Source of the DNA: Leptidea sinapis
Lineage: Eukaryota; Arthropoda; Insecta; Lepidoptera; Pieridae
NCBI RefSeq assembly: GCF_905404315.1
Contig: NC_066266.1
Location: forward strand, 4,037,501-4,101,500
DNA: 64,000 bases
Direction of reading: 5' to 3'
Under the pieces are notes generated by a model. The model was not told the DNA's origin and did not search any database. It was given only the letters and a program-made list of their open reading frames with translations. This document shows positions 12,168 through 22,521 of the stretch, in pieces. Made by a program: the position numbers and the translations under genes. The number at the start of each line of letters is the position of its first letter. The stretch's first letter is position 1.

Positions 12168-12215
12168 TTATAGGAGGCTTCTTTGAACATGATGCCGGCT
12201 AGATAGGTACCACGT
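12168..12215 (+). mobile_element. Family A 5' fragment
   Basis: AGGAGGCTTCTTTGAACATG followed by ATGCCGGCTAGAT and GGTACCAC is a diverged family A 5' end; the rest is missing. Confidence 0.6.
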
Positions 12216-12389
12216 ACGTAGATGTAAGTATATAATAAAGATGTTTTTTTTTTCATTTGTTTGTATATAATATGATATAGCTGCCTAATTTCGTGTTTCA
12301 ATTTTAAAGGCACTATAGTAAGAGAAATTACTAGGATATTACCATTATTTGCTTTCCCTCATTTCGTTCTGTAAGGAAACCTGGAAGGA

Positions 12390-12668
12390 ATGTCCTTTTT
12401 TATGATAATAAGGGACGAGACGAGCAGGACATTCAGCTGATGGTAATTGATTCGCCCTGCTCACTACAATGCAGTGCCGCTCAGGATTATTGAAAAACCC
12501 AAAATTTCTGAGCGGCATTACAATTGCGCTCGCCACCTTGAGACATTAATATTTTATTTAATAAGTCTCATTTGTCCAGTAATTTCACTGGCGCGCCCGG
12601 CGCCCTTCAGAGCGAAACACAGTAATGTTTACACATTACTGCTTCACGTCAGAAATAGGCGCCATTCC
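12390..12668 (-). mobile_element. Family A retroposon, 5' truncated
   Basis: From the poly(T)-side end (TATGATAATAAGGGACGAG) the copy continues through the hairpin arms CCGCTCAGGATT and TTCTGAGCGGC to AGAAATAGGCGCC. It stops there, without the final ~45 bases of the full copies. This 5' truncation is what target-primed reverse transcription leaves. Confidence 0.8.
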
Positions 12669-12699
12669 TCATGCGCATCTCGCATGTGACAAAGTGACG

Positions 12700-13421
12700 A
12701 GATCTTATCGAGATCTTTTGCGCTTTATTACTGTCTTGGGCATTCTGTTTCAATTACCAATAAATAACACATCTCTTATCATAAAACCATAAAGTATTCC
12801 CACAAAACGTTCAAAAACTTACTACAATTCAAGTAAACACCTGTCACGATAACTGGATATATAATTTATTTCTTAACTGTTATTTCTACTCTGTGGCATA
12901 TGGCTACCCGATCAGCATTTAAAATTTATGTGTTGAAAATAAACGTAGTCGATTTAACTAAATTATCTTTTGCGGTTTCCTCCAGTGCAGTAGGATTGCT
13001 GCTGTTATAGCAATATTAATGCAGCGATGTTGAAATTGATAAAGTGTCGATAGCATCGATGAAAATTGCGGGGTATCAACCTTTATGCTTCAGGAAATAT
13101 ATTTAGATCAATTCAATAAACGTTTTTTAGATATTATAATTAGAGTATTAAAAACTAGGCTACAAATTGCTAGATTTTTGAAGTGATTACTTCTTGTGAG
13201 GTAAGGTTTTTGTAACGCGTTACGGCGCCATTCTGACTTCCATTTCTCTCACGCCTACGACAGCTGTAGGCAAGCTCATCCTCTCTCACTCTAACCAATT
13301 GTTACTTTTATTGTACTAAACAATTGTACTAATAATGTATATACACAACACTCTAATATACATATTCAAGAATTGTAACAGATAATAAAACAAATTTATA
13401 ACTATATTTACAATACTATGA
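12700..13421. other. Unassigned DNA downstream of the nuclease-like exon
   Basis: No gene or repeat recognised. On the minus strand, 13421-13250 would be the 3'UTR of the exon at 13422-13970, but I see no convincing AATAAA there. Confidence 0.35.
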
Positions 13422-13970
13422 CTACACAAAATTAAAACTCTCATTACGTTGAAGCGTACCAAGATTACTGGCGGCATTTCCGCAATGGATAGCTGGGCTG
13501 ATCCGTTGACCGAGATAGCTGCCAGCGCTTGGGTTTCCAGTAGCCTTATTGATGCGAGAAGATAGTACTTTGTAAATTCTCCGCGCCTCAGGGCCCCACG
13601 GACTAAGTGTCTCGACACCAAACGGCACAAAGATGTATGACTCACTGAGACCGACATATTTGCGACGCTTGCTGTCTTCGGCAGTCGAAGCAGCTGCCCC
13701 AGCACCAACTGACGTAACTTGGACATGAGAAGGAGACAGAGTGTCGACGCAAGTGGCGTCCCACACCAGCGCCCTTACCCGTGCCCAAGCCACCATCGTC
13801 ATTCCATCAGGACGCTTGCCATCGCGGCGGGTAATACCATTTGGCTCTAAAACAGTTGGTATATTAAGAGCGGCAAATGCCCTGCGGATGATTTCATTAA
13901 TGCTGGCGTGACGACTGATACGGCCTGCCGAAATTAGGCAGGATAAGCCGTGACGCCCAAGAGCATCTAC
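13422..13970 (-). CDS. Last-exon-like frame with PD-(D/E)XK-like nuclease signature, element-derived family
   Basis: The exon begins after a strong acceptor (CTTTTTTCAG at 13980-13971, minus) and reads VDALGRHGLSCLISAGRI, RHASINEIIRRAF, then LEPNGITRRDGKRPDGMT, LVWDATCVDT, YIFVPFGVETLSPWGPEA, ending AAS(N)LGTLQ and a stop after FNFV. RPDG followed about ten residues later by WDATCVDT resembles the PD...D-x-T core of PD-(D/E)XK nucleases; that is my inference. Similar sequences with GRHGLSC and RHA(S/N)(I/L)N are, as I recall, common in insects and corals downstream of reverse-transcriptase-like regions, so a mobile-element origin is likely. About 183 codons are open without a break. Upstream exons were not found, so this is a partial gene or a stranded exon. 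Confidence 0.6.
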   Translation of the reverse strand, partial: VDALGRHGLSCLISAGRISRHASINEIIRRAFAALNIPTVLEPNGITRRDGKRPDGMTMVAWARVRALVWDATCVDTLSPSHVQVTSVGAGAAASTAEDSKRRKYVGLSESYIFVPFGVETLSPWGPEARRIYKVLSSRINKATGNPSAGSYLGQRISPAIHCGNAASNLGTLQRNESFNFV

Positions 13971-14446
13971 CTGAAAAAAGAATAAAATATAGTTTATAAA
14001 CAATAAAAGATTTTATTTAAAAATAACCTTTCCATACATTATCATATATAACATACATAAAATTGAAGTAATAACCTTAGCTTTTCTCAAGTTTAACAAT
14101 TTCAATATTAAATTGTTCAATTTAGATTAGTATAAGTAATTACTTCTGTCGGGCGTCCCAAGACGCATACGTTTTTTATGATAACATAAAATAAATAAAA
14201 TTAAATAGTACATTAAAGTCAACAGTTAAAGACAAAACAATTAAGAAATGTAAAATGACAAGAGCTTATTTTTCAACTTATTTTCTGAGACATGTTTATA
14301 TGTTACTTAAATCTACATTCGTGTGTTTGCATATACGAACTAACGTAGAGTTGAGCCCAATTTTAGTTCTACAGTATAGTGAAAGGAAAATAACTGAATG
14401 AGATATTTCATTATTTATGTATATGCTGTTAACTACTGTTAACGTT
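13971..14446. other. Intron-like sequence upstream of the acceptor; nothing else seen
   Basis: If the exon at 13422-13970 is real, this is its preceding intron on the minus strand. AT-rich, with no second exon, repeat or RNA that I can support. Confidence 0.35.
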
Positions 14447-14846
14447 TTATGGAAAAGGATCACCGCTGCCCACTTTCTCTTGCAACACCAGACGAATCAC
14501 AGGATTAACGGCCTTGAAGAAGGTGTACGCGCTTTTTTTTGAAGGTGCGTATGTCGTATCGTTCCGGAAAGCCCCGCACAAGGAAGTTCATTCAACAGCT
14601 TTGCTGTAACTGGAAGAAAGTTCCTTGAAAACCGCACTGTGGAGGACCGCCACACATCCAGATGGTGGGGATGATATCCTAACTTGTGGCGTGTGCGAAG
14701 GTAGAATTTGGCGGCAGGAATCAGGTCAAACAGCTCTTCCGAACACTCCCCGTGTCTCTACGCAACGCCAAGTGATCTGGCTGTTCACAGAGCACTGGGT
14801 CCCCGATAATTCGAGCAGCTCAGCGTTGCATTCGCTCAAATGGTTT
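14447..14846 (-). pseudogene. Family B LINE 3' end
   Basis: From the tail side at 14450 (GGATCACCGCTGCCCAC) through TGTACGCGC, then the coding remnant whose minus reading gives TSGCVAVLHSAVF-type sequence around 14650. It reaches CGCTCAAATGG, the PFDRV codon region, where it is truncated. A piece of the tail (the GAGCGTACGGGTC part) is deleted. Pseudogene. Confidence 0.8.
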
Positions 14847-15240
14847 TAAATGTTTATTTATCGGTTTTCTACGGATTCATAATGGAACTGAATTAGATAT
14901 TTTATTATGTATGTCTAATTTTCACATTCACACAGATTTACTTTGATCTACTTTGTATCCATGCTGTTATAATTCAATTCTATTTAGGTACTTATAGTTG
15001 TTTATGCCGTAATTGTTATGCGTACAAAAATTATACACTTGTAATATTTCAACTTTTCCCGAACATAATACGGTATACCTATTCAATCATATAAATTTAA
15101 TATTTATAATGACGACTCTGAAGCGATTAATCTATGCATGTTTGATTTTTATTTTACTCAGAGTTATTAATATCATACTCGTAGTTAAAACTAACTAACG
15201 TTTTAAAGATGGTTTTAATAACGAGTTTGCACTTCATCAC
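14847..15240. other. Unassigned AT-rich DNA
   Basis: No feature recognised. A small frame at 15013-15198 is rich in AT-biased codons (Ile, Asn, Leu, Tyr) and has no family resemblance. Confidence 0.35.
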
Positions 15241-15883
15241 TAGATAATATAAAACAAAGTCGCTTTCTCTGTCCCCCTATCCATATCTCTGTACATATCC
15301 CTATGTACGCTTAAATCTTTAAAACTATGCAACGGATTTTGATGCGGTATTTTTAATAGATAGAGTGATTGAAGAGGAAAGTTTATATTATGTATAATAA
15401 CATCCATTATATAGTGGAGAAATACTGTCATTTTTGAGGTTTCTAATGTGATGTTGTAAATAATTACATTTTTTCCGCTTACATTGCAAACGCAGTCTGA
15501 ACCCTACGAGATTTATCAAAATAATGTACTAAGTATTGTACACATTGAAAAGGTTTACAGAAAACTCCACTATGGTATATGTCTATCTCTTATGGATATC
15601 CCACAATAACATTTTTTGTCATTTTTTTTTACTGCAAATAATGGCTAATTTTCGAAGCGATTTTAACCAACACAGCATTAATCCTTATCTAATTAAATAC
15701 CTTAAATACATTGTTGATTTAATATAGATCTATATGGCTCTTTACAGCATATGATTTAAATGAATATTTTCGAAGATATTACAGATTTAAAAATTGCGGG
15801 ACGTAGCGTTTGCGGCGGTTCCGGGAAGTAATCTCATAGGAAATCAGAAATTATGCGCGGACGAAGTCGCGGGCAAATGCTAG
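15241..15883 (+). mobile_element. Non-autonomous Helitron 1
   Basis: The 3' end is diagnostic: a hairpin CGCGGACGAAGTCGCG at 15856-15871, about ten bases later CTAG at 15880-15883, followed by T. The body carries AAAGTCGCTTTCTCTG and CTATGCAACGGATTTTGAT, typical of lepidopteran Helitrons. The 5' end is less clear: the expected TC is degraded near 15241. There is no helicase coding, so it depended on another element. Confidence 0.75.
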
Positions 15884-15947
15884 TATAATATAAGAAGAAA
15901 ACACTTAGTATAAAGGGAATTAATCCCTGGATACAGATTAACACTCG

Positions 15948-17318
15948 TCTAAATATATATAAATCCAGTGTCCTGATGTTCGTTTCGAGTGAACTCCTAA
16001 ACTAATGAACGGATTTTAATGGGGATTAGATAGGGTAGTTTTTATTTCGATTTGGGACCAACAATTGTTTTTATACGCTTTATATATATATTAGCTTTGT
16101 TTATTATGAGCTGATTGCTTTGTTAGTACAAAAAAATATATTTTATTTAAAAAAAAAGAGTAGGGTGCTTTTTAAAATAATATCCAAATAATAAGCCTTC
16201 TACTTATACCTGTCAATAAAATATTTTTCACCCCTAACACAACGGGGAAGTAAATAAGAAAACCACAGATCTCATGTTTGTTGAACTTGGTTTCGCCTCG
16301 GCCTACAATTATCTGTGATCTGAGACATTTCTTACTATACTGCCCTAGGTGTGTAATGTACTATTAATGTAGTTACGACACGATGCACCCCACGGCTTTT
16401 TAAAACAATAGTAGATTAGTAGTAGCCAAGGGCTGTAAGGCATCAATTGTAGCCCGAGATATAAAATTACAATTGATGCTTACACCCGAGCTAACTACTC
16501 TGCTTTACATCTCCATTGTGAGGTAAGTAGAAAAAAACTGGCATTACAATAATATAATATTGTTAATTGCTGCTTCAGCTTCCATTTTCATTGAATCGGG
16601 AGTGCAGCATATATCTTCACCACTTGCATTTAAAGTAAAAGTTATCTATTATCTATTCCCGCCTTTTTTCATCTTTTTTTTTAATAATTTTTTTCAAGAA
16701 CGAAATTGAGCTTCGCCGTTCGATATTTAAAATTCATTGCTTTTATACTCATACGAAGACAAGACTGAATAGCGAAGCGACCTCTTTTGTCATTGGGCTG
16801 AATGCAAGATGTCTATTGCCAGTATGATGGTAAGATAAACGTGAACTTTTTGAAAGAATGAAGAGTTTTTTTTTTAATTACTTACCGCCCTAGGGCTTTT
16901 CTAGCTACATTATTACCTTAGAGAGCTACTACGAGCTAGTCACCTACAAGCCCCATTTGGGGGTATTAAGGACCTACTTACCAAATATGAGAGATGTATT
17001 TTTTTTTCAAATTTACACTACTATTGATTTATATTAATTAAAACTTTTAACACTATTCCTAATTTATTTTTACTAAAATTTATATTCTATTTTTAGTTTT
17101 TATAAACTGTTATTCCAATATTTGTTTTGTATATTCATATTTTCTATGAGAGAATTTATTGACGCACAGTTCGACAGTTCTGCTGTGCAACAATTTCATC
17201 ATAACAACATGGAGCATATTTAACGAAATAATTCTTGATGTTATGAAATATTATTGACAAATTCATTAAAACAGTATTTTTTTATCATGAACAGAACAAC
17301 GTCTGTAGGGTCAGCTAG
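15948..17318 (+). mobile_element. Non-autonomous Helitron 2
   Basis: 5' TC at 15948 (TCTAAATATATATAAATCC), then GAACGGATTTTAATGGGGAT. At the 3' end ACAGAACAACGTCTGT forms a hairpin (17291-17306) followed by GGGTCAGCTAG ending at 17318 and then T. It belongs to the same subfamily as Helitron 3 but is twice as long; the extra ~700 bases include the inverted repeat at 16421-16499. No Rep/helicase coding. Confidence 0.75.
16421..16499. repeat. Imperfect inverted repeat inside Helitron 2
   Basis: TAAGGCATCAATTGTA (16436-16451) pairs with TACAATTGATGCTTA (16468-16482). The pairing extends imperfectly outward to AGTAGTAGCC and GCTAACTACT. The loop is about 16 bases. Confidence 0.7.
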
Positions 17319-18221
17319 TTATATGTATCTTATTTGACTATTCAAAAAATGGGATAAAACCGATTTGAAAGTATGTTAATGTGCACCTAACAAATACGTT
17401 TTCCCAGAAAAAAATCTGCAACATAAGCCTATTTCATAGTAATACCATGATAATTTCGTCAAGATTTATAAGAATCACATTAGCAGTTACTCATATTCCG
17501 TCGTTAAGTGCCGCTTTCGGGACGTAATTGACTTAACTAAGTACTCAAGAGCTAATATCGTATGCTGAGCGGTTCTCACCGCAGTGGTTGAACACATTAC
17601 CGCTGCACTCTCAGAAATACTGATTTGGCGAATTTAAAAATATCCGACGTAGATTGTCGTATAATTTTAAATAAATTTCGGATAAAATCACTAATAAAAC
17701 TTTATTTTAAATTGCAGAGTTATCTTTTTTCGCCTTAAGCCCCGATTTCAATTAGCAATAATTTCGTCAAATCAATCTGAATATCAACACAATTTTGAGA
17801 ATCACATTGTTTTGCTAAAATTGAAATTGCTGACATATTTTAGTTTGGATTTTAATTGCTTTTAGATTTGAATACTATACTACTTGCAGACGAAAAATAT
17901 TCTGAAGGTTACAAAGTACAGTGGCCCTGCTTTGAAAGGTAACACTATTCGATTGACCTCTTGCCCTTGCTTAAATACTTTTTATTTTTTATTTATTTGC
18001 AGCTCGTCTTACTCGCAAACGTTAGGGAAAGTTTATTGACGCTTCGAAAAGGAGACGGAGACCTTAGTCTTAGATAATATAATCGTAATATCTTTTGAAG
18101 AAAAATTTCCTTGAGCGCAACTTAAAAGTAACTTAAAGATTGATTGAAAAAACTGTTGCCACAGTTTCTGCTACTTAGAAACAGATATTAGCTTTAGAAA
18201 GTTGTGAGTATGTGTGATACA
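17319..18221. other. Unassigned DNA
   Basis: About 900 bases between Helitron 2 and a family B copy. No open frame of interest and no repeat recognised on either strand. Confidence 0.35.
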
Positions 18222-18669
18222 TTTTTTGTCACCTGGTGTTAAATGATCACCACTGCTTACATTCTCTTACAATATCGGAAGAAACACAGGAGCGTTGTCG
18301 GCCTTTAAGGAAGGTGTATGCGCTTTTTTTAAAGTATTTCCATGTCGTATCGTCCCCGAAACACCGCATAAGGAAGCCCATTCCACAGCTTTGAAGTACG
18401 TGGAAGAAAGTTCCTTGAAAACCGCACAGTGTAGGAACACCTCACATTCAGATGGTGGGGATGATATCCTAATTTGTGGCGTGTCATGCGAAGGTAATAT
18501 TCGAAAGCAGGAATCAGGTCAAACAGCTCTTCGGAGCATTCCCCATAATAAATGCAATAGAAGACACACAATGAAGCGACGACTCTACGCAACGCCACTT
18601 TCACAAAGCACTGAGTTCCTGATAATTCGAGCAGCTCTTCAAGCACGCGGTCAAATGGAATATGAGCGA
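18222..18669 (-). pseudogene. Family B LINE 3' end
   Basis: The minus frame reads VAHIPFDRVLEELLEL, then VASLCVFYCIYYGECSEELF, RHKLGYHPHHLNV and FLPRTSKLWNGLPYAVF: the LINE C-terminal domain, about 115 codons open. The 3' tail is next to a T run at 18222-18228. Homologous to 39662-40210. Its 5' edge abuts an inverted tail of the same family at 18670. Confidence 0.85.
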
Positions 18670-18729
18670 CGGTGATCACTTAACATCAGGTGATCCGTTC
18701 GCTCGTTTGTCAATCTCTGACATAAAAAA
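18670..18729 (+). mobile_element. Family B 3' tail, inverted, with poly(A)
   Basis: GGTGATCACTTAACATCAGG, then CGTTCGCTCGTTTGTC and CATAAAAAA: the last ~55 bases of family B in plus orientation with its own poly(A), directly fused to the 5' edge of the minus copy before it. Confidence 0.75.
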
Positions 18730-18810
18730 TTAACGCTGCCCATATTCTGTCGTAACACTAGTAGAATCACAGGAGCGTTGCTAGCCTTTAAGGAAGATGT
18801 ACGCAGACTT
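18730..18810 (-). mobile_element. Family B 3' region fragment
   Basis: AACGCTGCCCATATTCT, GAATCACAGGAGCGTTGC and TTTAAGGAAGATGTACGC are the antisense of the 3' non-coding part of family B, without its terminal tail. Confidence 0.7.
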
Positions 18811-19035
18811 ATCTTGCGTGCACTCTAAACAATATCCCCTTCCTGATTGAAACATTATAAGTGGTCTGCTACTGTTTATGTGTTTGTGTTTTAAAAGCAG
18901 GCTTCGCCCTTTCCTACTACACGGGGTTGGCTTTTCCAATCATGGTCCGTCGATGTGTGTCCTCTCAGACCCAATTCCTTCAGACCCTCTAGACATTCTT
19001 CCATAAACAAAATATATTGTTGTCAAACCATTTAT

Positions 19036-19212
19036 ATTATAACTAACCGTTCCCGCCTGCTTCGCTGGGAGAAATTTAAAAGGAAATAAATTAAACAAAT
19101 AAGTATCCATAAACCATGTAGGATAAATTTCTCATCGAATGGTGGTAGTTTCATTTCGATACGATCAGTGGTTTAGGCTTGAAAGAGCCTCAAACAAAGA
19201 CCATTTTCATTA
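19036..19212 (-). mobile_element. Helitron-like fragment
   Basis: AACCGTTCCCGCCTGCTTCG resembles the reverse of a lepidopteran Helitron 3' end, and CAGTGGTTTAGGCTTGAAAG resembles the conserved CAGTGGTTTAG(C/G)CGTGAAAG block of such elements. It ends exactly where Helitron 3 begins. Confidence 0.5.
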
Positions 19213-19895
19213 TCTTAAGATATATAAATTACGTGTCACGTTGTATGTCCCCCATGGACTCCTAATCAAATGAACCGTTTTTAATGGGGATTACTTCTTG
19301 GAGTGCAGTTGAGTCCAACTTGAGAGATGGGATAGTTTTTATTTCGACCCATAATTATTTTTATTTCCAGTATTTCTTTATAGAACATATTGACGCGCGG
19401 TTTGATAGTTCAGCTGTGAAACAAATTCATGATATCAACAGGGAGCTACGGACTAGTAAAAAAAGAAGGACTCCGCGCCGTGATATTAACAAGTGAAGCA
19501 CCTTTATGCTAGTGTATGTGCGGTTACGGGAGATAGCAGTTAAACATTTTCTCACTTAAATAATCATACTTTACTACATATACTTTTATAGTATCTTTTT
19601 TACACTTTCACACAACACACGACGGCATTTTATTGAGACGCAAACTTATCTGTCACAGGCGATGACAATTCTCATAATGGCCGCCTATCGGCCTGTAGTA
19701 GTGTAAGTGTGTGCATGGGGCTATGTATACGTCGATCGGCTTGTTTTGGTGCTACACTGTTATGTAAGGTGACACGGAGCCCTTATTTTTCTACGAGTCC
19801 GTGAATATTATAATATATTTTTGACAAATTAATTAAAAACCAGTTTTTTACTTATTATGTACATACTACAGAACAACGTCTGTCGGGTAAGCTAG
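19213..19895 (+). mobile_element. Non-autonomous Helitron 3
   Basis: A precedes TC at 19213-19214. The body has GGACTCCTAATCAAATGAAC and TTTTAATGGGGATTAC. At the 3' end, hairpin ACAGAACAACGTCTGT (19868-19883), CGGGTAAG, then CTAG ending at 19895 and T, so the A/T insertion rule is satisfied. A microsatellite TATATATATA follows. Same subfamily as Helitron 2. The open frame at 19284-19496 is chance. Confidence 0.85.
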
Positions 19896-20159
19896 TATAT
19901 ATATATATAGATTTCACCCAAAGCTTCTGTTTTATACTGTTCAAGCCCAGAGGGGTAATGCACCAATTTTATGATAATCGACTTGGATTGAGTTATACCG
20001 CGTAATGATAGCAATCAATAGCACCGGCGGCCCGATCTTATCAGAACTGCTTTATTTTGTATAAAAATTGCGACTGGAAATTAGTCTTGGTTATAAATTT
20101 CAATATTATTGAATGCTATGGACACTTAGATAATTTATAAGTCTATATAGAGCCTCTTG

Positions 20160-20315
20160 CTTTTTTTATGACCATAAGGGTCGAGACGAACAAGACGTTC
20201 AGCTGATGGTAATTGATATGCCCTGCCCATTACAATGCAGTGCCGCTCAGGATTCTTGAAAACACCAGAAATTCTGTGCGGCACTACAATTGCACTCGTC
20301 ACCTTTACACATAAG
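20160..20315 (-). mobile_element. Family A retroposon, strongly 5' truncated
   Basis: Poly(T)-side end TTTTTTTATGACCATAAGGG, then GACGTTCAGCTGATGGTAA, the hairpin arms, and TTGCACTCGTCACC. Truncated where a full copy would go on to TTGAGACATAAGATG. Confidence 0.8.
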
Positions 20316-20497
20316 CTGTGTTATTACAAAATAGTTAAATATGTGTTATTTATTTTTAAAAAGTTCTACTACAAATCTGTGTCTATCTGTTGTTTAGCGT
20401 TCAACATTTTTCAGATGTTGCTTATATTTAAACACGAGCCGAAGCTTGTCTAAGGTATGTCTAACAATCTTTAGATCATATTCGTATGGAAGATTTA

Positions 20498-20806
20498 CAG
20501 CTGTTCCCAATATACAGTCTATCTCTTACTTGAGATAAAAATCGTAACTATCGTTGACTTTTCTGTCCCAATAAACTTATCGAAGGTAACTCACCTTATC
20601 CGTACATGCTGTCTGTCAATGGGACGACGTATAGCTTACCAGCGATACAAGTTTGTATGGAAATTGCAATTCACGCGTCCCAATATAAGGCGATAAGAAT
20701 GGCTTATCGGGTATGTTGGGACAGCTTCAGATTATTGACAGCTAATTACTGACAGTAGAAGGAAGTTATTTATCTCTGTCTGTAGATAGTATATTGACAA
20801 CGGCCA
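20498..20806 (-). mobile_element. MITE family C, copy 1
   Basis: 309 bp with inverted ends (CAGCTGTTCCCAATATAC and GTATATTGACAACGGCCA), flanked by TTA at 20495-20497 and 20807-20809. TTA duplications fit PIF/Harbinger-type insertion. Internally GTCCCAATATA and TATTGGGAC form a second inverted pair. No coding. Confidence 0.85.
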
Positions 20807-21009
20807 TTAGAGTATATGATGACAGATTTAAAGTATATGATGATAGATGTCATCTGACACAAATTGCGTTCCATTCCTTTAATTGTGCTTACTCCAGCTT
20901 ATGTTGTGTTTAACGACGTTTTAGTTAAACACAAGCTAAACATTGTTTTGTAATATTGTAAACGTTGTTATTGTTAGGTCACTCACGTTTTCATAGTTAA
21001 CTCACTGTC

Positions 21010-21290
21010 TTTTTTTATGGAATAGGAGGACAAACGAGCGTACGGGTCACCTGGTGTTAAGTGATCACCGCCGTCCACATTCGTGTACGTAAATGTAAAG
21101 GTGTACGCGCTTTTTTTGAAGGTCCCATGTCGTATCGTCCTGGAAACACCGCACAAGGAAGCTCATTCCACAGCTTTCTAGTACGTGGAAGAAAGCTCCT
21201 TGAAAACCGCACTGTGGAGGACCGCCACACATCCAGATGGTGGGGATGATATCCTAACTTGTGCGAAGGTGGAATTCGGCGGCAGGAACA
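21010..21290 (-). pseudogene. Family B LINE 3' end in repeat E
   Basis: Poly(T) at 21010-21016, then ATGGAATAGGAGGACAAACG, GTTAAGTGATCACCGCC, and the coding remnant for the antisense of FLPRT.KLWNELPS up to GGCGGCAGGAAC. Deletions remove several short segments. It lies between the two halves of a site that is uninterrupted at 30340-30350. Confidence 0.85.
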
Positions 21291-21342
21291 ATTCTAACAA
21301 AACACGGGTCTTAGCCATCTTGCATTTTTTTTGTAACAACAT

Positions 21343-21500
21343 CAAAGATGTTTAGTCTCATTTGCCAAGTAATTTCCCTAGCTACGACGCCCTTCAGACC
21401 GAAAGACAGTAATGCTTATATATTACCTTACATACATACATATTGCTTGACATTACTTTTTTTACTAAAAATAAGGGACGAGATGATCAAGACGTTCTTC
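21343..21500 (-). mobile_element. Family A fragments in rearranged order
   Basis: 21343-21433 matches the middle of A (GTCTCATTTGCC, CGCCCTTCAGACCGAAAGAC). 21462-21500 matches its 3' tail (AAAAATAAGGGACGAGATGA). For a single minus copy the tail should lie to the left, so this is a rearranged copy or two separate fragments. Confidence 0.6.
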
Positions 21501-21504
21501 TTTT

Positions 21505-21734
21505 AAGAATAACATACAATATCCATTTCAATTCAAATTAGAATTTTATAAGTGATTTGAGTTTTCTTTAGTGTTAATTCCGCCAATATTTGTCCTTAAA
21601 CAATTCGACACGTGTTTCGCCTCTACACGAGGCATCCTCAGGACATGTTGTCTCACCAAAATCTGGCATGAGACTGACATTTATATAATTATGGATTTCC
21701 GCAAAGTAACGCCTACTTCAATAAATTTTCAAAT
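21505..21734. repeat. Possible lepidopteran interspersed repeat
   Basis: ACACGTGTTTCGCCTCTACA, then GAGGCATCCTCAGGACA, is a motif I remember as recurrent in lepidopteran genomes. There is no second copy in this window, so the assignment is weak. The 66-codon plus frame here looks incidental. Confidence 0.3.
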
Positions 21735-22135
21735 AAGAATTAAAATTCAAATAGTTTATTTCTCAAAATAGGATAACTGCATCACTTTTTGAAGTCAAGA
21801 AAATATACAAATAACTGAATAATACATAACTACTGCTTATAAATTGAAATAGTATGCAAACCTTAAAATTATTTACATTGCTTTAATCCCATGCACTTTT
21901 ATCTGTTATCTTTACTTGTATAATAAACTGTTTTTTTTTTAAAGTTTCTATTTAACAAATATTTTAAACTCTTTAATTGTAGATTGCAAATTTCTTTAGG
22001 GATTTTGTAATAAAAACGGACACATTGTCCCCTGAATGATTTGTCTATTTTCGTTAGCCTTGTGTGAATCAGAGCAAGATTATGTTTATTTCTAGTGTTG
22101 CAGTTATGAATGTCACTGTTTTACTTAAAACGATC
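21735..22135 (-). pseudogene. Jockey-like LINE (J4) 3' end
   Basis: The minus strand encodes NCNTRNKHNLALIHTRL, TKIDKSF and VRFYYKIPKEICNL with frame breaks, the C-terminal region of Jockey-group ORF2. The 3'UTR ends near TTCAAATAGTTTATTTCTC on the plus strand. It is a more distant relative of J1-J3. Confidence 0.65.
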
Positions 22136-22254
22136 AATATTTTTATGCATAAATAATACTTAAAAATATTGTAAATAATACTTTAAAAATTTGGCAATTA
22201 TAAAGCGGTAATGTACCTAAAAGCTATTTACACAAATATGTATGATATTAATCG

Positions 22255-22296
22255 TTATCATTTTATCACACAGAACTGCGTCTGGCGGGTCAGCTT
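22255..22296 (+). mobile_element. Decayed Helitron 3' end
   Basis: CACAGAACTGCGTCTGGCGG followed by GTCAGCTTTTA matches the Helitron 2/3 terminus with mutations; the final CTAG is lost. Confidence 0.5.
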
Positions 22297-22521
22297 TTAT
22301 AAAATTAATTACATCGGGTTAATATTATGTTATTGAAACCTTTCGCGAGTATCTGAAAAATTTCTGTGGAGGCTTAATTTATTAAAAATTCAGCCGGAAT
22401 TCACAAGCAATTTTCCGCAAACAGAATCCTATATAATATTGTTCGTAATAACATTATCTTTATTGTAATATAAGGTTTGTTAAGAATAGAATGGAAATAT
22501 AACTGTATTGGAAATATAAAG

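Larger units (their letters stand above)
20330..21340 (+). repeat. Repeat family E, copy 1, with two nested inserts
   Basis: Segments 20330-20495, 20810-21009 and 21291-21340 align in order with the uninterrupted copy at 30040-30400. Shared blocks include TCTGTGT(C)T.TCTGTT, TTATATTTAAACA, TTGCGTTCC, and GTTTTAGTT.AACACAAGCTAAA. The gaps are exactly MITE C (20498-20806) and family B (21010-21290). The class of E itself is unknown. Confidence 0.7.

Noticed and set aside
12447..12689. Recurring ~80-codon frame read antisense to family A (also at 24075, 29288, 46275, 54895 and 56771)
   Set aside because: It recurs because family A recurs. It opposes the retroposon's poly(A) orientation and differs by stops and indels between copies.
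13316..13726. 136-codon minus frame overlapping the nuclease-like exon
   Set aside because: It is a shadow in another frame of the better-supported exon at 13422-13970.
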